The notes under the pieces: generated by a model | Told to the model about the DNA's origin: nothing | What the model saw: the letters and a program-made list of their open reading frames with translations, nothing else | Database searches by the model: none | Shown: positions 1 to 10,714 of the stretch, in pieces | How positions within the stretch are numbered: position 1 is the first letter of the stretch | Layout: the number at the start of each line of letters is the position of its first letter | Origin: SAR202 cluster bacterium | GTDB lineage: Bacteria > Chloroflexota > Dehalococcoidia > Lucifugimonadales > UBA3495 | Assembly (NCBI GenBank): GCA_013204585.1 | Contig: JABMNL010000034.1 | Coordinates: 1 to 64,000 of the forward strand | DNA: 64,000 nt | Direction: 5' to 3' | Translations under genes and position numbers: made by a program

Positions 1-331
<331 letters not shown>

Positions 332-403
332 GAACTTTACCTAGCTTTCTTTCACTATTCAGTTGTTAACGTACGCAGTGCCATCTCGTAAGAGGGCTAA
401 CTG

Positions 404-432
404 AGTATAGGCCCGTGCCTAGGGCGTGTCAA
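404..432 (-). promoter_or_regulatory. rRNA promoter
   Basis: On the minus strand a perfect -35 TTGACA (432-427) is followed after exactly 17 bp by -10 TATACT (409-404). Transcription would start near 397, about 65 nt before the mature 16S end. This is one of the best consensus promoters in the window, as expected for an rRNA operon. Confidence 0.8.
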
Positions 433-482
433 GTGTGAATATCTCGTTCCAGGCATGAGTGCCGGGGTTCCACCAACCGGTC

Positions 483-488
483 TATAAT
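483..488 (+). promoter_or_regulatory. -10 element ahead of thiL
   Basis: A perfect TATAAT lies 36 bp before the thiL start, with no convincing -35 hexamer at the usual distance. It would drive the thiL-tsaE-tsaB block, divergently from the rRNA promoter. Confidence 0.4.
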
Positions 489-523
489 CGAAGGGTCATC
501 CAGGCAAATCATACAGGCTATTT

Positions 524-1591
524 ATGCAGATTAAAGACCTTGGCGAATTTGGTGTCATAGACCTTCTATCACGCCTGGTTATCGACCAGCGGGCTGGTCC
601 CGGAAACGGCACGCCATTCGCTTTTAACCTAGCTGTGGACAGTGGCGACGACACTGCCGCTTGGAGCCTTCCTTTATCTGGCGCTAACTCCTCCGGCCAA
701 CTCGATTCGCCACAGCTCATTGAGCTCTTCACCACCGACACGATGGTGGAAGGCGTACATTTCACTCGAAAGACGACTCCCTGGCAGGACCTGGGTTGGA
801 AGTCGGTGGTTTCCAATATTAGTGACGTAGCATCCATGGGCGGGGTGCCTATGTATGCGCTGGTTACCCTTGGCTTGCCGCCAAATACCCATGTCAGTGA
901 TTTGCAGAGTCTCTATCAAGGAATGATTGAGGCTAGCAACGAATATGGTCTATCTATAGTCGGTGGTGACATGGTCCGCTCTCCGGTGGTGTTCATCACC
1001 GTTGCGCTGACCGGCGCGATGCATGGGCAGCCTATGGTGCGCACCGACGCCCGGCCCGGCGACTTGGTGGCGGTGTCGGGATTTTTGGGAGGCTCCGGCG
1101 GCGGCCTGAAGCTGATGCTTGAGATGCCCGACGAAAGTGGTGCTACGGCCGATTACCTGCGTGATTGTCATCGCCGTCCTCTACCCGCAGTGGGCATCGG
1201 GCAGGCATTGGTCGAGGCTGAGATAACTGCTGCCATGGATGTGAGTGACGGACTGGCCGACGACCTTGCCAAGCTGTGCAAGGCCAGCGGAGTCTCGGGA
1301 AAGATTTTTGCCGACCAGTTGCCGATTCACCCTCTATTGAAGAAGCGGTTCCCCAAGGACTGTGTGAACCTGGCTCTGGGGGGCGGCGAAGACTACGTTT
1401 TGCTTTTTTGCGGTCAGCCATCAAAAATAAACCATGTTGTTTCTGAGCTTCCCGGCGGGGCGGCTGTGGTGGGAGAATTGATTGCAGCAGCGGAAGGCGA
1501 ATCAGGCCAGGTAACGGTGTTTGACGACAAAGGCAAAGAGCTTTCCGCCTACAACCGGGGCTGGGACCATTTCGGCTCGGTCAAAAAGTAG
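524..1591 (+). CDS. thiL: Thiamine-monophosphate kinase
   Basis: ThiL phosphorylates thiamine monophosphate to thiamine diphosphate with ATP, the last cofactor-making step, in the cytoplasm. The 355 residues match the family length. Visible motifs are the N-terminal GDD acidic site (residues 41-43), TDTMVEGVHF (71-80), the SNISDVASMGG segment (97-107), GGDMVRSP (147-154), AMDVSDGLADDL and a C-terminal GGGEDY. These are the ATP/Mg and substrate-binding segments of the AIR-synthase-like fold. The ATG at 524 places the first acidic motif where the family has it; the ribosome binding site is weak. A partial thiE lies at the other end of the window, not beside it. tsaE follows 69 bp downstream. 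Confidence 0.95.
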   Translation: MQIKDLGEFGVIDLLSRLVIDQRAGPGNGTPFAFNLAVDSGDDTAAWSLPLSGANSSGQLDSPQLIELFTTDTMVEGVHFTRKTTPWQDLGWKSVVSNISDVASMGGVPMYALVTLGLPPNTHVSDLQSLYQGMIEASNEYGLSIVGGDMVRSPVVFITVALTGAMHGQPMVRTDARPGDLVAVSGFLGGSGGGLKLMLEMPDESGATADYLRDCHRRPLPAVGIGQALVEAEITAAMDVSDGLADDLAKLCKASGVSGKIFADQLPIHPLLKKRFPKDCVNLALGGGEDYVLLFCGQPSKINHVVSELPGGAAVVGELIAAAEGESGQVTVFDDKGKELSAYNRGWDHFGSVKK

Positions 1592-1660
1592 CCCCAAGAG
1601 TAATTAGTAGTTATTAATGGGATCCGCTTACGACGCCCCTGTACTTACGAAGCACTTGTA

Positions 1661-2161
1661 ATGGAAGCCCCTTTGCGTATTCAGTCGCCCGGCCCAGAAT
1701 TTACTCAAGAGCTAGGCCGTACCATTGGCGAACAGGCTTCGGCTGGTGACGTGTTCTTGCTGACCGGCCCATTGGGGGCAGGGAAGACCTGTCTTACCCA
1801 GGGTATCGCCCTCGGTTTGGGTGTTGAAGGCTATGTGCGCAGCCCCACCTTTGTACTCATGACCCGCCACCAGGGGCGACTGACCTTGCATCATGTGGAC
1901 CTCTATCGGCTGGGTGGCCCTGCTGAGGCTTGGGACTTGGGATTAGATGAGCAATTGTTCGGCGATGGCGTTTGTGTCATCGAATGGGCCGACCGGGCGT
2001 CGGAGATATTTCCCGAAGACTGTCTTTGGATTAACCTAGACTACGCAGACGACCCCGACCACCGGAACATCAGCGTGGAGTCTGGAGTGGTGGCGGAAAA
2101 TTCCCGGTTTCAAACCCTGATTGGCCTGCTCTCTAAGATGGCCGCCACTGCCACTAATTAA
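1661..2161 (+). CDS. tsaE: tRNA threonylcarbamoyladenosine biosynthesis ATPase TsaE
   Basis: TsaE is the small ATPase that works with TsaB and TsaD to put the threonylcarbamoyl group on A37 of ANN-decoding tRNAs. The 166-residue protein has the Walker A loop GPLGAGKT (36-43), the switch-like segment SPTFVLM (61-67), HHVDLYRLGG (77-86) and a VIEWADRA motif typical of the family. Length is normal. tsaB follows 42 bp downstream on the same strand, giving the usual tsaE-tsaB pair; tsaD and rimI are not in the window. Confidence 0.95.
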   Translation: MEAPLRIQSPGPEFTQELGRTIGEQASAGDVFLLTGPLGAGKTCLTQGIALGLGVEGYVRSPTFVLMTRHQGRLTLHHVDLYRLGGPAEAWDLGLDEQLFGDGVCVIEWADRASEIFPEDCLWINLDYADDPDHRNISVESGVVAENSRFQTLIGLLSKMAATATN

Positions 2162-2203
2162 GCAAAAAAGAAAATTAAACTTAGATACTGCGATAAGAGA
2201 CCA

Positions 2204-2905
2204 ATGCTTCTAGCTCTGGACACCTCCACCCGTTACGCCAGCGTGGCTCTATCTAATGATGACCGCGTGGTCGCTTCGCGTACCTGGCATTCCACGATTA
2301 ACCACACCGCCGAGCTAATGCCCGCCGTGGCCCATCTGTTGGAGAGCCGCGGTATTACCCCAGCCGAACTAGATGGAGTGGCGGTGGCATTGGGGCCTGG
2401 TGGGTTCAGCGCCTTGCGGGTCGGTATCAGCGTCGCGAAGGGACTGGCCTTGGTGGCGAAAAAGCCGATAGTCGGCGTGGGTACCCTGGATTTGGAGGCC
2501 CATCCTTATCTAAAGTCGGGGGCCGTGGTCTGCGCCTTATTGGAGGCTGGTCGCCAAGAGTGCGCCACTGCCATCTATGGGACGGACGGACAGCGCACCA
2601 GAGACGACCGTGTCTGCACTGCAGATGAACTGTTTGCGGAAGTAACCGGCCCGACCATCTTTTGCGGCGAGGGCGTAGCCAACTGGGAAGCTCAGATTAC
2701 CGAAGCCCTAGGGGCTAATGCGCAGATAGTCCGGTCAGTACCCGCCGCCAGAGTGTGGGCCTTGTCTGCAATCGGACGAGAGAAACTGGCCGCCGGTGAA
2801 ATCGGCAATCTCATTGAGTTGGAGCCCGAATACCTGAGGATGCCCAGCATTGGTGTTCCCAAACAACGGGACCGGCTTCCCCAATCGGGCAGGGCGAGGC
2901 GGTAG
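2204..2905 (+). CDS. tsaB: tRNA threonylcarbamoyladenosine biosynthesis protein TsaB
   Basis: TsaB is the non-catalytic partner that dimerises with TsaD in t6A37 synthesis. The protein begins MLLALDTSTRYASVAL, the actin-like ASKHA phosphate-1 motif, and has the conserved GPGGFSALRVGISVAKGLA segment around residue 65-83. It is 233 residues long, typical for TsaB and shorter than TsaD. It lies 42 bp after tsaE. The C-terminal 15 residues are basic and low in complexity. The next gene (ndk) has its own promoter, so this closes the thiL-tsaE-tsaB unit. Confidence 0.93.
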   Translation: MLLALDTSTRYASVALSNDDRVVASRTWHSTINHTAELMPAVAHLLESRGITPAELDGVAVALGPGGFSALRVGISVAKGLALVAKKPIVGVGTLDLEAHPYLKSGAVVCALLEAGRQECATAIYGTDGQRTRDDRVCTADELFAEVTGPTIFCGEGVANWEAQITEALGANAQIVRSVPAARVWALSAIGREKLAAGEIGNLIELEPEYLRMPSIGVPKQRDRLPQSGRARR

Positions 2906-2953
2906 CGATGTCCGGCTCCGGAAGTCGGGCTACATAGTCGGATTACGTAGACG

Positions 2954-2981
2954 TTACATTCCTGGCTCCTTGGGGTAATAT
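2954..2981 (+). promoter_or_regulatory. ndk promoter
   Basis: TTACAT (2954-2959), a 16-bp spacer and TAATAT (2976-2981) form a sigma70-type promoter with a start near 2988. That leaves a 49-nt leader to the ATG at 3037, and makes an upstream in-frame GTG at 2995 an unlikely start. Confidence 0.6.
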
Positions 2982-3036
2982 TCGCTGTTACACTGTGGAA
3001 CTGGAAACAGCGACCACAAAAATTGCGGAGGAAAAT

Positions 3037-3486
3037 ATGGAGCGCACTTTGGTGCTGGTAAAGCCCGACGGAGTGCAGCGTGGCCTCATAGGAGAGGTAG
3101 TCAGCCGCTTGGAGCGGCGCGGCCTAAAATTGGTTGGCCTAAAATTGATGCAGGTGGATGATGCCCTGGCCCGTCAGCATTATGGGGAGCACGTGAACCG
3201 TCCCTTCTTCCCAGGGTTGGTGGAATTCATCACCTCGGCCCCAGTGGTAGCCATGGCCTGGGAAGCAGACAACGCGGTTGAGGCGGTCAGAAATACCATG
3301 GGACAGACCAATCCAACCACATCGCCCCCCGGGACTATACGTGGGGACCTGGGACTGGACATTGGCCGGAACCTGGTTCACGGGTCGGACAGCCCAGAGT
3401 CGGCCCAGCGGGAACTGTCATTGTTCTTCGGCGCCAGCGAGCTACTAGACTATTCACGCAGTAACGACCCCTGGATTAAAGAATAA
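3037..3486 (+). CDS. ndk: Nucleoside diphosphate kinase
   Basis: Ndk moves the gamma phosphate from ATP to other nucleoside diphosphates through a phospho-histidine. Residues [20 protein letters not shown] form the classic N-terminus, [15 protein letters not shown] is the nucleotide loop, and [15 protein letters not shown] carries the catalytic histidine. I chose the ATG at 3037 because GGAGG (3027-3031) sits five bases before it and it yields a 149-residue protein of normal size; the frame is open to a GTG at 2995, but that codon is only about 7 nt from the predicted transcription start. A strong terminator follows. Confidence 0.96.
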   Translation: MERTLVLVKPDGVQRGLIGEVVSRLERRGLKLVGLKLMQVDDALARQHYGEHVNRPFFPGLVEFITSAPVVAMAWEADNAVEAVRNTMGQTNPTTSPPGTIRGDLGLDIGRNLVHGSDSPESAQRELSLFFGASELLDYSRSNDPWIKE

Positions 3487-3491
3487 GAAAA

Positions 3492-3518
3492 GGGCACCCC
3501 GCTACAAGCGGGGTGCCC
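3492..3518. terminator. Bidirectional terminator between ndk and rsfS
   Basis: An 11-bp perfect stem, GGGCACCCCGC (3492-3502) and GCGGGGTGCCC (3508-3518), closes a TACAA loop. A-rich sequence precedes it and TTTT follows shortly after, so it can stop ndk from the left and rsfS from the right. Confidence 0.8.
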
Positions 3519-3559
3519 ATAAGTTTTACGGTATTGCGGTTGGGGTTTTCCGTTGGAAT

Positions 3560-3919
3560 CTAAAGAATTCTGACCACTTGGGGCGCGCGAGCCCAGAGGC
3601 GTTCCAGTCCAAAAAATTCGCGTTCCTCGGGAGCGAAGATATGGACGATAACGTCGCTGAAATCCAGTAGAACCCAGCCGGACGCTGCTGTGCCCTCACG
3701 TCTGTGTAGGGACAGTTTTGCCTCTTTCAATGACGACCGTAAATCTTCTTCTAGGGCCTGAATCAGGCGGGACGAGTCGGCGGACATAATTACGAAGTAG
3801 TCGGTGAAAGAGGCCAAGCCACGTAGGTCTAGCATCACAATATCGAATGCGAGCCTGTCCGAGGCCAGCTCAACTATTAATCGTGCAACATCCGATGCTT
3901 CCAGTTGCTGGGTTTCCAA
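3560..3919 (-). CDS. rsfS: Ribosomal silencing factor RsfS
   Basis: RsfS (Iojap/YbeB family) binds ribosomal protein L14 and blocks subunit joining under starvation. The 119-residue protein has the family core: KxxDIVMLDLRG-like strand near residue 27-35, FTDYFVIMSADSSRLIQAL, then GWVLLDFSDVIVHIF and the ERLW segment. The start is TTG at 3919, with GGTGA five bases upstream. It is usually near nadD, which is absent here. A textbook minus-strand promoter lies 60 bp upstream. Confidence 0.93.
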   Translation of the reverse strand: METQQLEASDVARLIVELASDRLAFDIVMLDLRGLASFTDYFVIMSADSSRLIQALEEDLRSSLKEAKLSLHRREGTAASGWVLLDFSDVIVHIFAPEEREFFGLERLWARAPQVVRIL

Positions 3920-3980
3920 TATTTCACCAAAATTCAGATTGAACCTAGTTGAACCAACTAGGGGTTAATGCCGTAATTCG

Positions 3981-4009
3981 AGTATAGGCTTGGCTTGTAA
4001 TGTGGTCAA
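3981..4009 (-). promoter_or_regulatory. rsfS promoter
   Basis: On the minus strand TTGACC (4009-4004), a 17-bp spacer and TATACT (3986-3981) form a near-consensus promoter, giving a leader of about 54 nt to the rsfS TTG start. Confidence 0.75.
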
Positions 4010-4215
4010 CAACACCGAGTTTTCGTTATCGGAAGCCAATAAATATCTGCGGATAACATTGAAATTCTAGAAGGGGATTGTCTTAATTACCAGGTGACGC
4101 TAGCCTGGAACCAAGTAGCTGAAAATTGCTATTGTAGTAAGGAATCAGTAACCGTCTGGGCAACCGGACCGGTAAAAAATATCCAAACTCTTTGAATCAG
4201 TGTTTGGGGGGAAAA

Positions 4216-5679
4216 ATGGGCATGACCCGCATGGCTAAGGCAGTGACTTTGGTCACGGCAATTTTATTAATGGTTGTTGCTTCCGGTTGCGGGGGTAACG
4301 ACAACAGCAGTTCGACATATTTGGTTCCCCAACGGGCGACTTTCGTTGGGACTATCAAAGTTGGCGAGATTAGGGACGCTTTTGATTTGGACCTGGGTGG
4401 ACTCGTCAAAATTGCGACCTCCAGTTCGATTACCGGAGCAGCGGGGTTAGACGATTTTTTCCCCATCGGTGAAGCCAGCCTCGGAATAGATTACCGGGAT
4501 GTCAGTAGGGTGGATATTTTCGGCGAAGGCTCTGCTACCGAAGAGAAATCGTACTTCGGCGCGACGGTGTACGGAAGCTTCGATGAACCTGCGGTGATTG
4601 CTGAGATTGAGACCGTATCCGGGCGCAAATTGGTGAAAGAAAAATACAAGGGAAGCGACGTCTATTCACCGGTCGAAAACCCCGACGAAATCATGTTTAG
4701 TGTTTTGGATTCGGGGACATTCGCGGTTGGGACGTCTGGCGCCTTACATGACATCATTGATCTTCGGGCTGGCGATGCTGAATCGGCCTCCGGACCGTTG
4801 ATTGACGCATTTAATGACTTAGAAGGCGAGGCATTTCAGATTGCAGTGAAGGGACAGCAGGGGAAAATAATCGAAGGAGGTCTAGCGTCTTTGCCCGTGT
4901 TGGAGAGTTTGCCGTTTTCATTGGATTTCTTATCCTCGGCGGAAATTTTTGGGCTAAGTGCTGGTCTAATCGACGACTCCACAGAGTTCACAGCTTCCAT
5001 TGATTTCACCGATGAGGAGGACGCGGCGGCGTTGAATAAATTCATCGGCGGAATTGCTGCATTGGCTTCAAGTTTCACGACCAGCCCACTGGTAGGTGAA
5101 GTCCTTGCCGGAATGGAGGTCGCTCAAGAGGGACGTCGGCTTATCATAAAGGTCAATATCTCGAAGTCTGAGCTGCCTGGTCTGCTCTCCAGCATGACCG
5201 CAATTTCGAGTGAATCAACCTCAGGCGAAACGCCTCAGATTACGCTTCATGAAGCAGTTGTCGGAGATGAGATTGCTCTTATGCCTAGCGCCAACCATGT
5301 CCAAGAAGGCCAAAAGGTGGACTACAGCACTACTCCGCCGACTTCTGGGATGCACTGGGGCCGCTGGGCGAAATGCGGTTGGTATCCTGATGGCCAACCC
5401 GATGAAGTAACGACTCACAATCTGGAACATGGCAACATAGTCGTCAGCTACAACTTCGCCAATCCGGCCCAGGTTACTGAGTTGCGCCAGGTTTTGGATG
5501 GGGTGGCCCAATTCAAAGATTGGGGTGTCGCCCGTGCGTATGACAAAATTCCAGAGGGTCAGGTAGCACTCGCGGCCTGGGGCCGATTGGACACCATACA
5601 GGGCGTTTCTGCTCCTGAAATAGAGTCATTCTTCGAGGCGTTTGCTGGGCTGATGGGCCCGGAGACGGTTGCTTGCTGA
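4216..5679 (+). CDS. Lipoprotein with C-terminal DUF3105 domain
   Basis: The 487-residue protein starts with a lipoprotein signal: basic residues, a hydrophobic stretch and the lipobox ASGC (Cys25). The middle part (about 35-330) is an alpha/beta region I do not recognise, resembling bacterial surface proteins of unknown role. The last ~130 residues match DUF3105, with PPTSGMHW (375-382), a Cys-Gly-Trp-Tyr segment and the signature LEHG (403-406). I chose ATG 4216, which follows GGGGGG at 4206-4211, over an upstream TTG at 4192 that has no binding site. It is probably exported and anchored to the membrane. DUF3105 function is unknown. It stands alone and is followed by a terminator. Confidence 0.8.
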   Translation: MGMTRMAKAVTLVTAILLMVVASGCGGNDNSSSTYLVPQRATFVGTIKVGEIRDAFDLDLGGLVKIATSSSITGAAGLDDFFPIGEASLGIDYRDVSRVDIFGEGSATEEKSYFGATVYGSFDEPAVIAEIETVSGRKLVKEKYKGSDVYSPVENPDEIMFSVLDSGTFAVGTSGALHDIIDLRAGDAESASGPLIDAFNDLEGEAFQIAVKGQQGKIIEGGLASLPVLESLPFSLDFLSSAEIFGLSAGLIDDSTEFTASIDFTDEEDAAALNKFIGGIAALASSFTTSPLVGEVLAGMEVAQEGRRLIIKVNISKSELPGLLSSMTAISSESTSGETPQITLHEAVVGDEIALMPSANHVQEGQKVDYSTTPPTSGMHWGRWAKCGWYPDGQPDEVTTHNLEHGNIVVSYNFANPAQVTELRQVLDGVAQFKDWGVARAYDKIPEGQVALAAWGRLDTIQGVSAPEIESFFEAFAGLMGPETVAC

Positions 5680-5712
5680 TGTAGCGCACCGTGGCATCCT
5701 GAACAAAGGTAA

Positions 5713-5743
5713 AAAGAGCGCAGCGAAAACCGCCGCGCTCTTT
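5713..5743 (+). terminator. Terminator after the DUF3105 lipoprotein
   Basis: AAAGAGCGC (5713-5721) and GCGCTCTTT (5735-5743) form a 9-bp stem with a 13-base loop. The downstream T tract is short, so strength is moderate. Confidence 0.6.
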
Positions 5744-5868
5744 AGTTTCCGCAGACAAAGCGACCGTAAAATGGACGTAATTCTCGTTGTATTACGAATT
5801 AGCTAATAATTTACGCTGATTGCATCTAATAATGGCGTCTACCAATGCCAATGGAAGCTAATTCAATC

Positions 5869-6145
5869 TTTCCAAGTCTTTTGTGGCCAGATATAATAAG
5901 AATTGTTATGTCCAAGCCTGACTGCAGCGAGCGTTGGCTTGTCGGATTCGCACCCGATTATTTCAGTGGCTCAGGCGTGCGGGCCTTGTGCGTTTCCGAT
6001 ATTGTGATATATTTAACAAAATAATTTTGCGGCCCTGTTTTGCAGGGAGGGTTATGCTCACGCCGTGCCTAAGCGGCGGTTTTTGGTTTCTGGGGGTGGC
6101 CGCACTTAACTTCCGCACCGAACTTTATAGATAGGTTATCCGCTT
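5869..6145 (+). promoter_or_regulatory. gltB promoter and long leader with two hairpins
   Basis: The 466-bp gap before gltB holds TTTCCA (5869-5874), a 17-bp spacer and a perfect TATAAT (5892-5897), giving a start near 5904 and a leader of about 240 nt. Within the leader CCCTG (6033-6037)/CAGGG (6043-6047) forms a small hairpin, and CGCCG (6061-6065)/CGGCG (6074-6078) is followed by GGTTTTT, like a weak terminator. A 66-codon open frame across the leader has no binding site or familiar protein. The hairpins may attenuate gltBD; no known riboswitch class was recognised. Confidence 0.5.
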
Positions 6146-9100
6146 ATGGACCCGCTAAAAGAATTAGCTAGCAAGGGACTTTACTCGCCGGAGCAAGAAC
6201 ACGATGCCTGCGGCGTGGGCGTTGTCGCCAATATAAAGGGCCAGAAGACACACCAGATTATCGACGAAGGTGTGCAGGTGCTGATTAACTTGGGCCACCG
6301 TGGCGCCGCTGGACGCGACCCGAAGACCGGTGACGGCGCCGGTATGTTGATTCAGACCCCCGACAAGCTGTTTCAGCGTGAAGCCAGCGCTTTGGGGATT
6401 AGCCTGCCTACAGCTGGTGAGTATGGCGTCGGCATGGTCTTCTTACCCCCAGAGGCTAATGCTCAGACTAAAGGCCGCGACCTGATTAACAAGGTCATTG
6501 AGGCTGAAGGTCTGAAGGTCTTGTGCTGGCGCGACGTTCCCGTGGACCGCTCCAAGATTGGTGAAGACGCACAGGCCGTTTGTCCCCACATCTGTCAAGT
6601 GTTCATTGGCAAAGGCCCAACCGTCAAAGACGCTGCCCAACTGGAGCGGAAGCTTTTCGTGGTTCGGAAGGTCATTGAGCATTCAATGGACCAGTGCGGG
6701 CTGACGGAAGAAGAAGCCGACTATTTCTACGTTTGCAGCATGTCTTGCAACACCATTGTATATAAGGGCCTGCTCATGGCCCACCAGATAGCTGAGTTCT
6801 TCCTAGACCTGCAAGACCAAGACCTGGTAAGCGCCTTTTCGCTAATTCACTCGCGGTTCAGTACCAACACCCTGGGCCACTGGCGCTTGGCCCACCCTTA
6901 CCGCTACCTGGCCCATAACGGCGAGATTAACACCCTGCGGGGCAACTTCAACTGGATGCATGCCCGAGAGGCCCAGTTCGAGTCGCCCGAGTTCGGGGAA
7001 GACATAGCCAAGATTGTCCCGGTGATGAAAACCGGAGAGAGCGACACTGCCAGCCTGGACAATGCTTTGGAACTGCTTCTGATGACTGGTCGCGACCTTG
7101 ACCATTCCATGCTGATGCTTATTCCCGAGGCTTGGGACCAGCACGAGACCATGTCACAGGAGAAAAAAGACTTCTACGAGTACCACTCCTCACTGATGGA
7201 GCCGTGGGACGGCCCGGCGATGATTGTTTCATCCGATGGGCGCAGCATCTCCGCCCTTTTGGACCGCAACGGTCTGCGACCGTTCCGTTACTTGGTTACC
7301 GATGACGACAAACTGGTGATGGCGTCGGAAACCGGCGTCTTGGATGTGCCTCCATCTGAGGTCAAGTTCAAGGGAAGGTTGCAGCCTGGTCGCATGTTCT
7401 CGGTCAGCTTGGAAGAGGGCCGAATTATCGGCGACGAAGAACTGAAGCATAGATTGGCCAATCGGCAGCCCTATGGGCAGTGGCTCAAAGAAAGCAAAGT
7501 CACCTTGGATGATTTGCCGGAGCCAGCGAAAGCTTCACCCATGGACTCCGCCGAGCTCATTCGCTTGCAGCAGTCGTTTGGGTACAGCATTGAAGAAATT
7601 CGGATGCTTACTACTCCAATGGCTGCGCTTGGGACCGAAGCCATTGGTTCCATGGGCAACGATGCGCCCCTTGCCGTGCTCTCTGATCAGAACCAGGTGC
7701 TATACAACTACTTCAAGCAACTGTTTGCCCAGGTGACCAACCCGCCTTTGGACGCCATTAGAGAGGAACTAGTAACCTCGATTGGGGCTTTCGCCGGGCG
7801 GGAGCAGAACCTGTTCGCCGAGACTCCAGAGCATTGCCGCCAGTTGAGACTAGCGTCGCCAATCATTAACGACCAAGAATTGGCCAAGATTAAAAACTTG
7901 GACCGGGAAGGCCTGCGCTCTGCCACTTTGTCGGCGCTTTTTGACCGCGAAGCAGGAGAGGGCGCGCTTGGAAAGGCGTTGGCCGAGCTAAGGCAGCAAG
8001 CATCCCAGGCCATCGAGGACGGCTGCTCAATCATTGTGTTGTCCGACCGTGGCGTGGATAGCCGTTGGGTTCCGATTCCCAGCCTGCTCGCAGTGTCAGC
8101 GGTCCACCACCATCTGATTAAAGAAGGCTCCCGGATTAAGGCTGCCTTGGTTGTGGAATCTGGTGACGCCAGGGAAGTCCACCATTTCTGTTTGCTGATT
8201 GGCTACGGCGCCAGCGCCGTCAACCCGTATGTGGCGTTGGCTACTGTGCGGGACCTGGCGGAGAGCGGTCTGGTTAACGGCACAGAACCCGAATACGCCC
8301 AGAAGAACCTTCTCAAGGCCAACGAAAAGGGCGTGCTGAAAGTGATGTCCAAGATGGGCATCTCCACGGTGCAAAGCTACCGTGGCGCGCAGATTTTTGA
8401 GGCTGTGGGCCTCAACAAAGCACTGATTGACGAGTACTTCACTTGGACTCCGTCGAGAGTCGGTGGCATCGGCCTCGATGGCGTGGAGCGTGAGGCTTTA
8501 GAGCGTCACGGCCGGGCCTTCTCATCTCCCGATATTGCCGCGAGACAGGATCTGCCCATGGGCGGGTCCTACCAGTGGCGGCGGGATGGGGAGCATCACC
8601 AGTGGAACCCCGACACCATTTCTAAATTACAGCATGCCGCCCGGACTAATAACTGGGATGTCTACAAAGAATTTAGCAAGGCCTCCGACGACCAGAGCCG
8701 CCACTTGGCGACTCTGCGCGGCCTATTGGACTTTAAACGGGACCGGACTCCGGTGCCCATCGAAGAGGTTGAGCCAGCGTCCGCGATTGTAAAGCGGTTC
8801 GCCACCGGCGCTGCATCTTTAGGTTCCATCAGCCGGGAGGCCCACGAGACCATGGCCATCGCCATGAACCGGATGGGCGCTCGCAGCAACACTGGGGAGG
8901 GTGGAGAGGACTACCGCCGCTATTGGATGGATGAGAACCTAGACTCTCGCAGCAGTGCCATCAAGCAGATAGCATCGGGTCGGTTCGGCGTCACCGCAAA
9001 CTACTTAATTAACGCTACCGATTTGCAGATTAAGATGGCCCAGGGCTCAAAGCCTGGAGAGGGAGGACAGCTTCCGGGACACAAGATTGACGAGTATATC

Positions 9101-10714
9101 GGCTGGGTGCGGAAGACAACCCCTGGCGTTGAGCTAATCTCGCCGCCGCCCCACCACGATATTTATTCGATTGAAGACCTGGCCCAGTTGATTCATGATT
9201 TAAAGAACATCAACCCAGACGCCAGAATCCACGTGAAGCTGGTCTCAGAGGTTGGCGTCGGAACCATTGCCGCCGGAGTCGCCAAGGGTCACGCCGACGT
9301 GGTGCTAATCAGCGGCCATGACGGAGGCACCGGCGCTTCGCCTGAGTCATCAATCAAACACGCAGGACTTCCTTGGGAACTTGGCATCGCCGAGACCCAA
9401 CAAGTGCTGGTGGCCAACGGTTTAAGAAGCCGAATTGTCGTCCAGGCTGACGGTCAACTTAAGACTGGCCGTGACGTTGTGATATCGGCCATGTTGGGCG
9501 CAGAAGAGTTTGGATTTGCAACCTCAGCTTTGGTGGTTAGCGGCTGCATCATGCTACGCAAGTGCCATATGAACACCTGCTCGGTGGGCATTGCCACCCA
9601 AGACCCGGAACTGCGGAAGTTATTCGCTGGCAAACCCGAACATTTGGTTAACTACTTCACCTTTGTCGCCGAAGAGATGCGCGAGATTATCGCTAGCTTA
9701 GGGTTCCGATCCGTTGCTGAAATCATCGGACGGACGGACGTCTTGGAAGCTATGGAGGCTGTTGACCACTGGAAAGCCCAGGGGCTGGACTTCTCGAAGT
9801 TATTGCACCGGCAGGAGTCCAACGACCCAAACGAGCCGGTTTACTGTGACCGAGTACAAGACCACGGCCTGGAAAAGGCCCTGGATCATCAACTAATCGC
9901 CCAGGCCCAGACAGCGATAAGAGATAAAACTGCGGTTCAAATTGACCTGCCAATTCATAACTCCAACCGAACGGTCGGGGCCATGCTTAGCGGCAAGATT
10001 GCCAAGGTCTACGGCGAAGACGGTCTTCCCGACGACACAATCAACATCAAGTTGACTGGTTCGGCAGGCCAAAGTTTTTGTGCGTTTCTAGTCCGGGGTG
10101 TCAGCGTCAACTTGTTTGGCGACACCAACGACTATATGGGCAAGGGAATGTCGGGCGGTCGCATCGCGGTCTGTCCTGACTCCGAATCCAAGTTCGTGCC
10201 AGAAGAGAACATCATCGTCGGCAACGTGGCCATGTACGGCGCCACCGGAGGCAACGTGTACATACGCGGCCTGGCCGGAGAGCGATTCTGCGTCCGAAAC
10301 AGCGGAGTTAATACCGTTGTCGAAGGCGTGGGAGACCATGGCTGTGAGTACATGACTGGTGGTGTCGCCGTGGTGTTAGGCCCCACTGGCCGCAACTTCG
10401 GAGCAGGCATGAGCGGCGGAATAGCGTTCGTCTACGACGAGGACGATGACTTCCACATCCGGTTCAATGACGGTATGGCCGACATGGAATTGGTGAGTGA
10501 CCCGGAAGATATCACCGTACTAAAAGATTTAATCGAAGACCATAAGAAATATACCGGCAGCACTCCGGCGACCAAGATATTGGCCGACTGGGATGCGTCG
10601 TTGAAACGGTTTAAGAAGATTATGCCTAGAGATTACCGTAGGGTATTGGAAGAGCGGAAGCTTAGGGCTTCTGAAAAAGAAGCGCAAGAACTGGAATCGG
10701 TCAGCAATGGGTAA
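6146..10714 (+). CDS. gltB: Glutamate synthase, large (alpha) subunit
   Basis: GltB turns glutamine and 2-oxoglutarate into two glutamates, the second step of GS-GOGAT ammonium assimilation. The 1522-residue chain shows the full order of domains: class II glutaminase with nucleophile Cys22 (a 21-residue propeptide would be removed), central domain, FMN-binding synthase domain (with [12 protein letters not shown]), the 3Fe-4S cysteines Cys1134, Cys1140 and Cys1145 (C-x5-C-x4-C), and the C-terminal beta-helix with repeated glycines ([11 protein letters not shown]). Length is normal for the bacterial NADPH enzyme. The stop overlaps the gltD start by 8 nt, implying translational coupling. A long leader precedes it. 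Confidence 0.97.
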   Translation: MDPLKELASKGLYSPEQEHDACGVGVVANIKGQKTHQIIDEGVQVLINLGHRGAAGRDPKTGDGAGMLIQTPDKLFQREASALGISLPTAGEYGVGMVFLPPEANAQTKGRDLINKVIEAEGLKVLCWRDVPVDRSKIGEDAQAVCPHICQVFIGKGPTVKDAAQLERKLFVVRKVIEHSMDQCGLTEEEADYFYVCSMSCNTIVYKGLLMAHQIAEFFLDLQDQDLVSAFSLIHSRFSTNTLGHWRLAHPYRYLAHNGEINTLRGNFNWMHAREAQFESPEFGEDIAKIVPVMKTGESDTASLDNALELLLMTGRDLDHSMLMLIPEAWDQHETMSQEKKDFYEYHSSLMEPWDGPAMIVSSDGRSISALLDRNGLRPFRYLVTDDDKLVMASETGVLDVPPSEVKFKGRLQPGRMFSVSLEEGRIIGDEELKHRLANRQPYGQWLKESKVTLDDLPEPAKASPMDSAELIRLQQSFGYSIEEIRMLTTPMAALGTEAIGSMGNDAPLAVLSDQNQVLYNYFKQLFAQVTNPPLDAIREELVTSIGAFAGREQNLFAETPEHCRQLRLASPIINDQELAKIKNLDREGLRSATLSALFDREAGEGALGKALAELRQQASQAIEDGCSIIVLSDRGVDSRWVPIPSLLAVSAVHHHLIKEGSRIKAALVVESGDAREVHHFCLLIGYGASAVNPYVALATVRDLAESGLVNGTEPEYAQKNLLKANEKGVLKVMSKMGISTVQSYRGAQIFEAVGLNKALIDEYFTWTPSRVGGIGLDGVEREALERHGRAFSSPDIAARQDLPMGGSYQWRRDGEHHQWNPDTISKLQHAARTNNWDVYKEFSKASDDQSRHLATLRGLLDFKRDRTPVPIEEVEPASAIVKRFATGAASLGSISREAHETMAIAMNRMGARSNTGEGGEDYRRYWMDENLDSRSSAIKQIASGRFGVTANYLINATDLQIKMAQGSKPGEGGQLPGHKIDEYIGWVRKTTPGVELISPPPHHDIYSIEDLAQLIHDLKNINPDARIHVKLVSEVGVGTIAAGVAKGHADVVLISGHDGGTGASPESSIKHAGLPWELGIAETQQVLVANGLRSRIVVQADGQLKTGRDVVISAMLGAEEFGFATSALVVSGCIMLRKCHMNTCSVGIATQDPELRKLFAGKPEHLVNYFTFVAEEMREIIASLGFRSVAEIIGRTDVLEAMEAVDHWKAQGLDFSKLLHRQESNDPNEPVYCDRVQDHGLEKALDHQLIAQAQTAIRDKTAVQIDLPIHNSNRTVGAMLSGKIAKVYGEDGLPDDTINIKLTGSAGQSFCAFLVRGVSVNLFGDTNDYMGKGMSGGRIAVCPDSESKFVPEENIIVGNVAMYGATGGNVYIRGLAGERFCVRNSGVNTVVEGVGDHGCEYMTGGVAVVLGPTGRNFGAGMSGGIAFVYDEDDDFHIRFNDGMADMELVSDPEDITVLKDLIEDHKKYTGSTPATKILADWDASLKRFKKIMPRDYRRVLEERKLRASEKEAQELESVSNG

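Noticed and set aside
5934-6134. 66-codon open frame in the gltB leader
   Set aside because: No ribosome binding site, no familiar protein and it lies across two hairpins; more likely untranslated leader.
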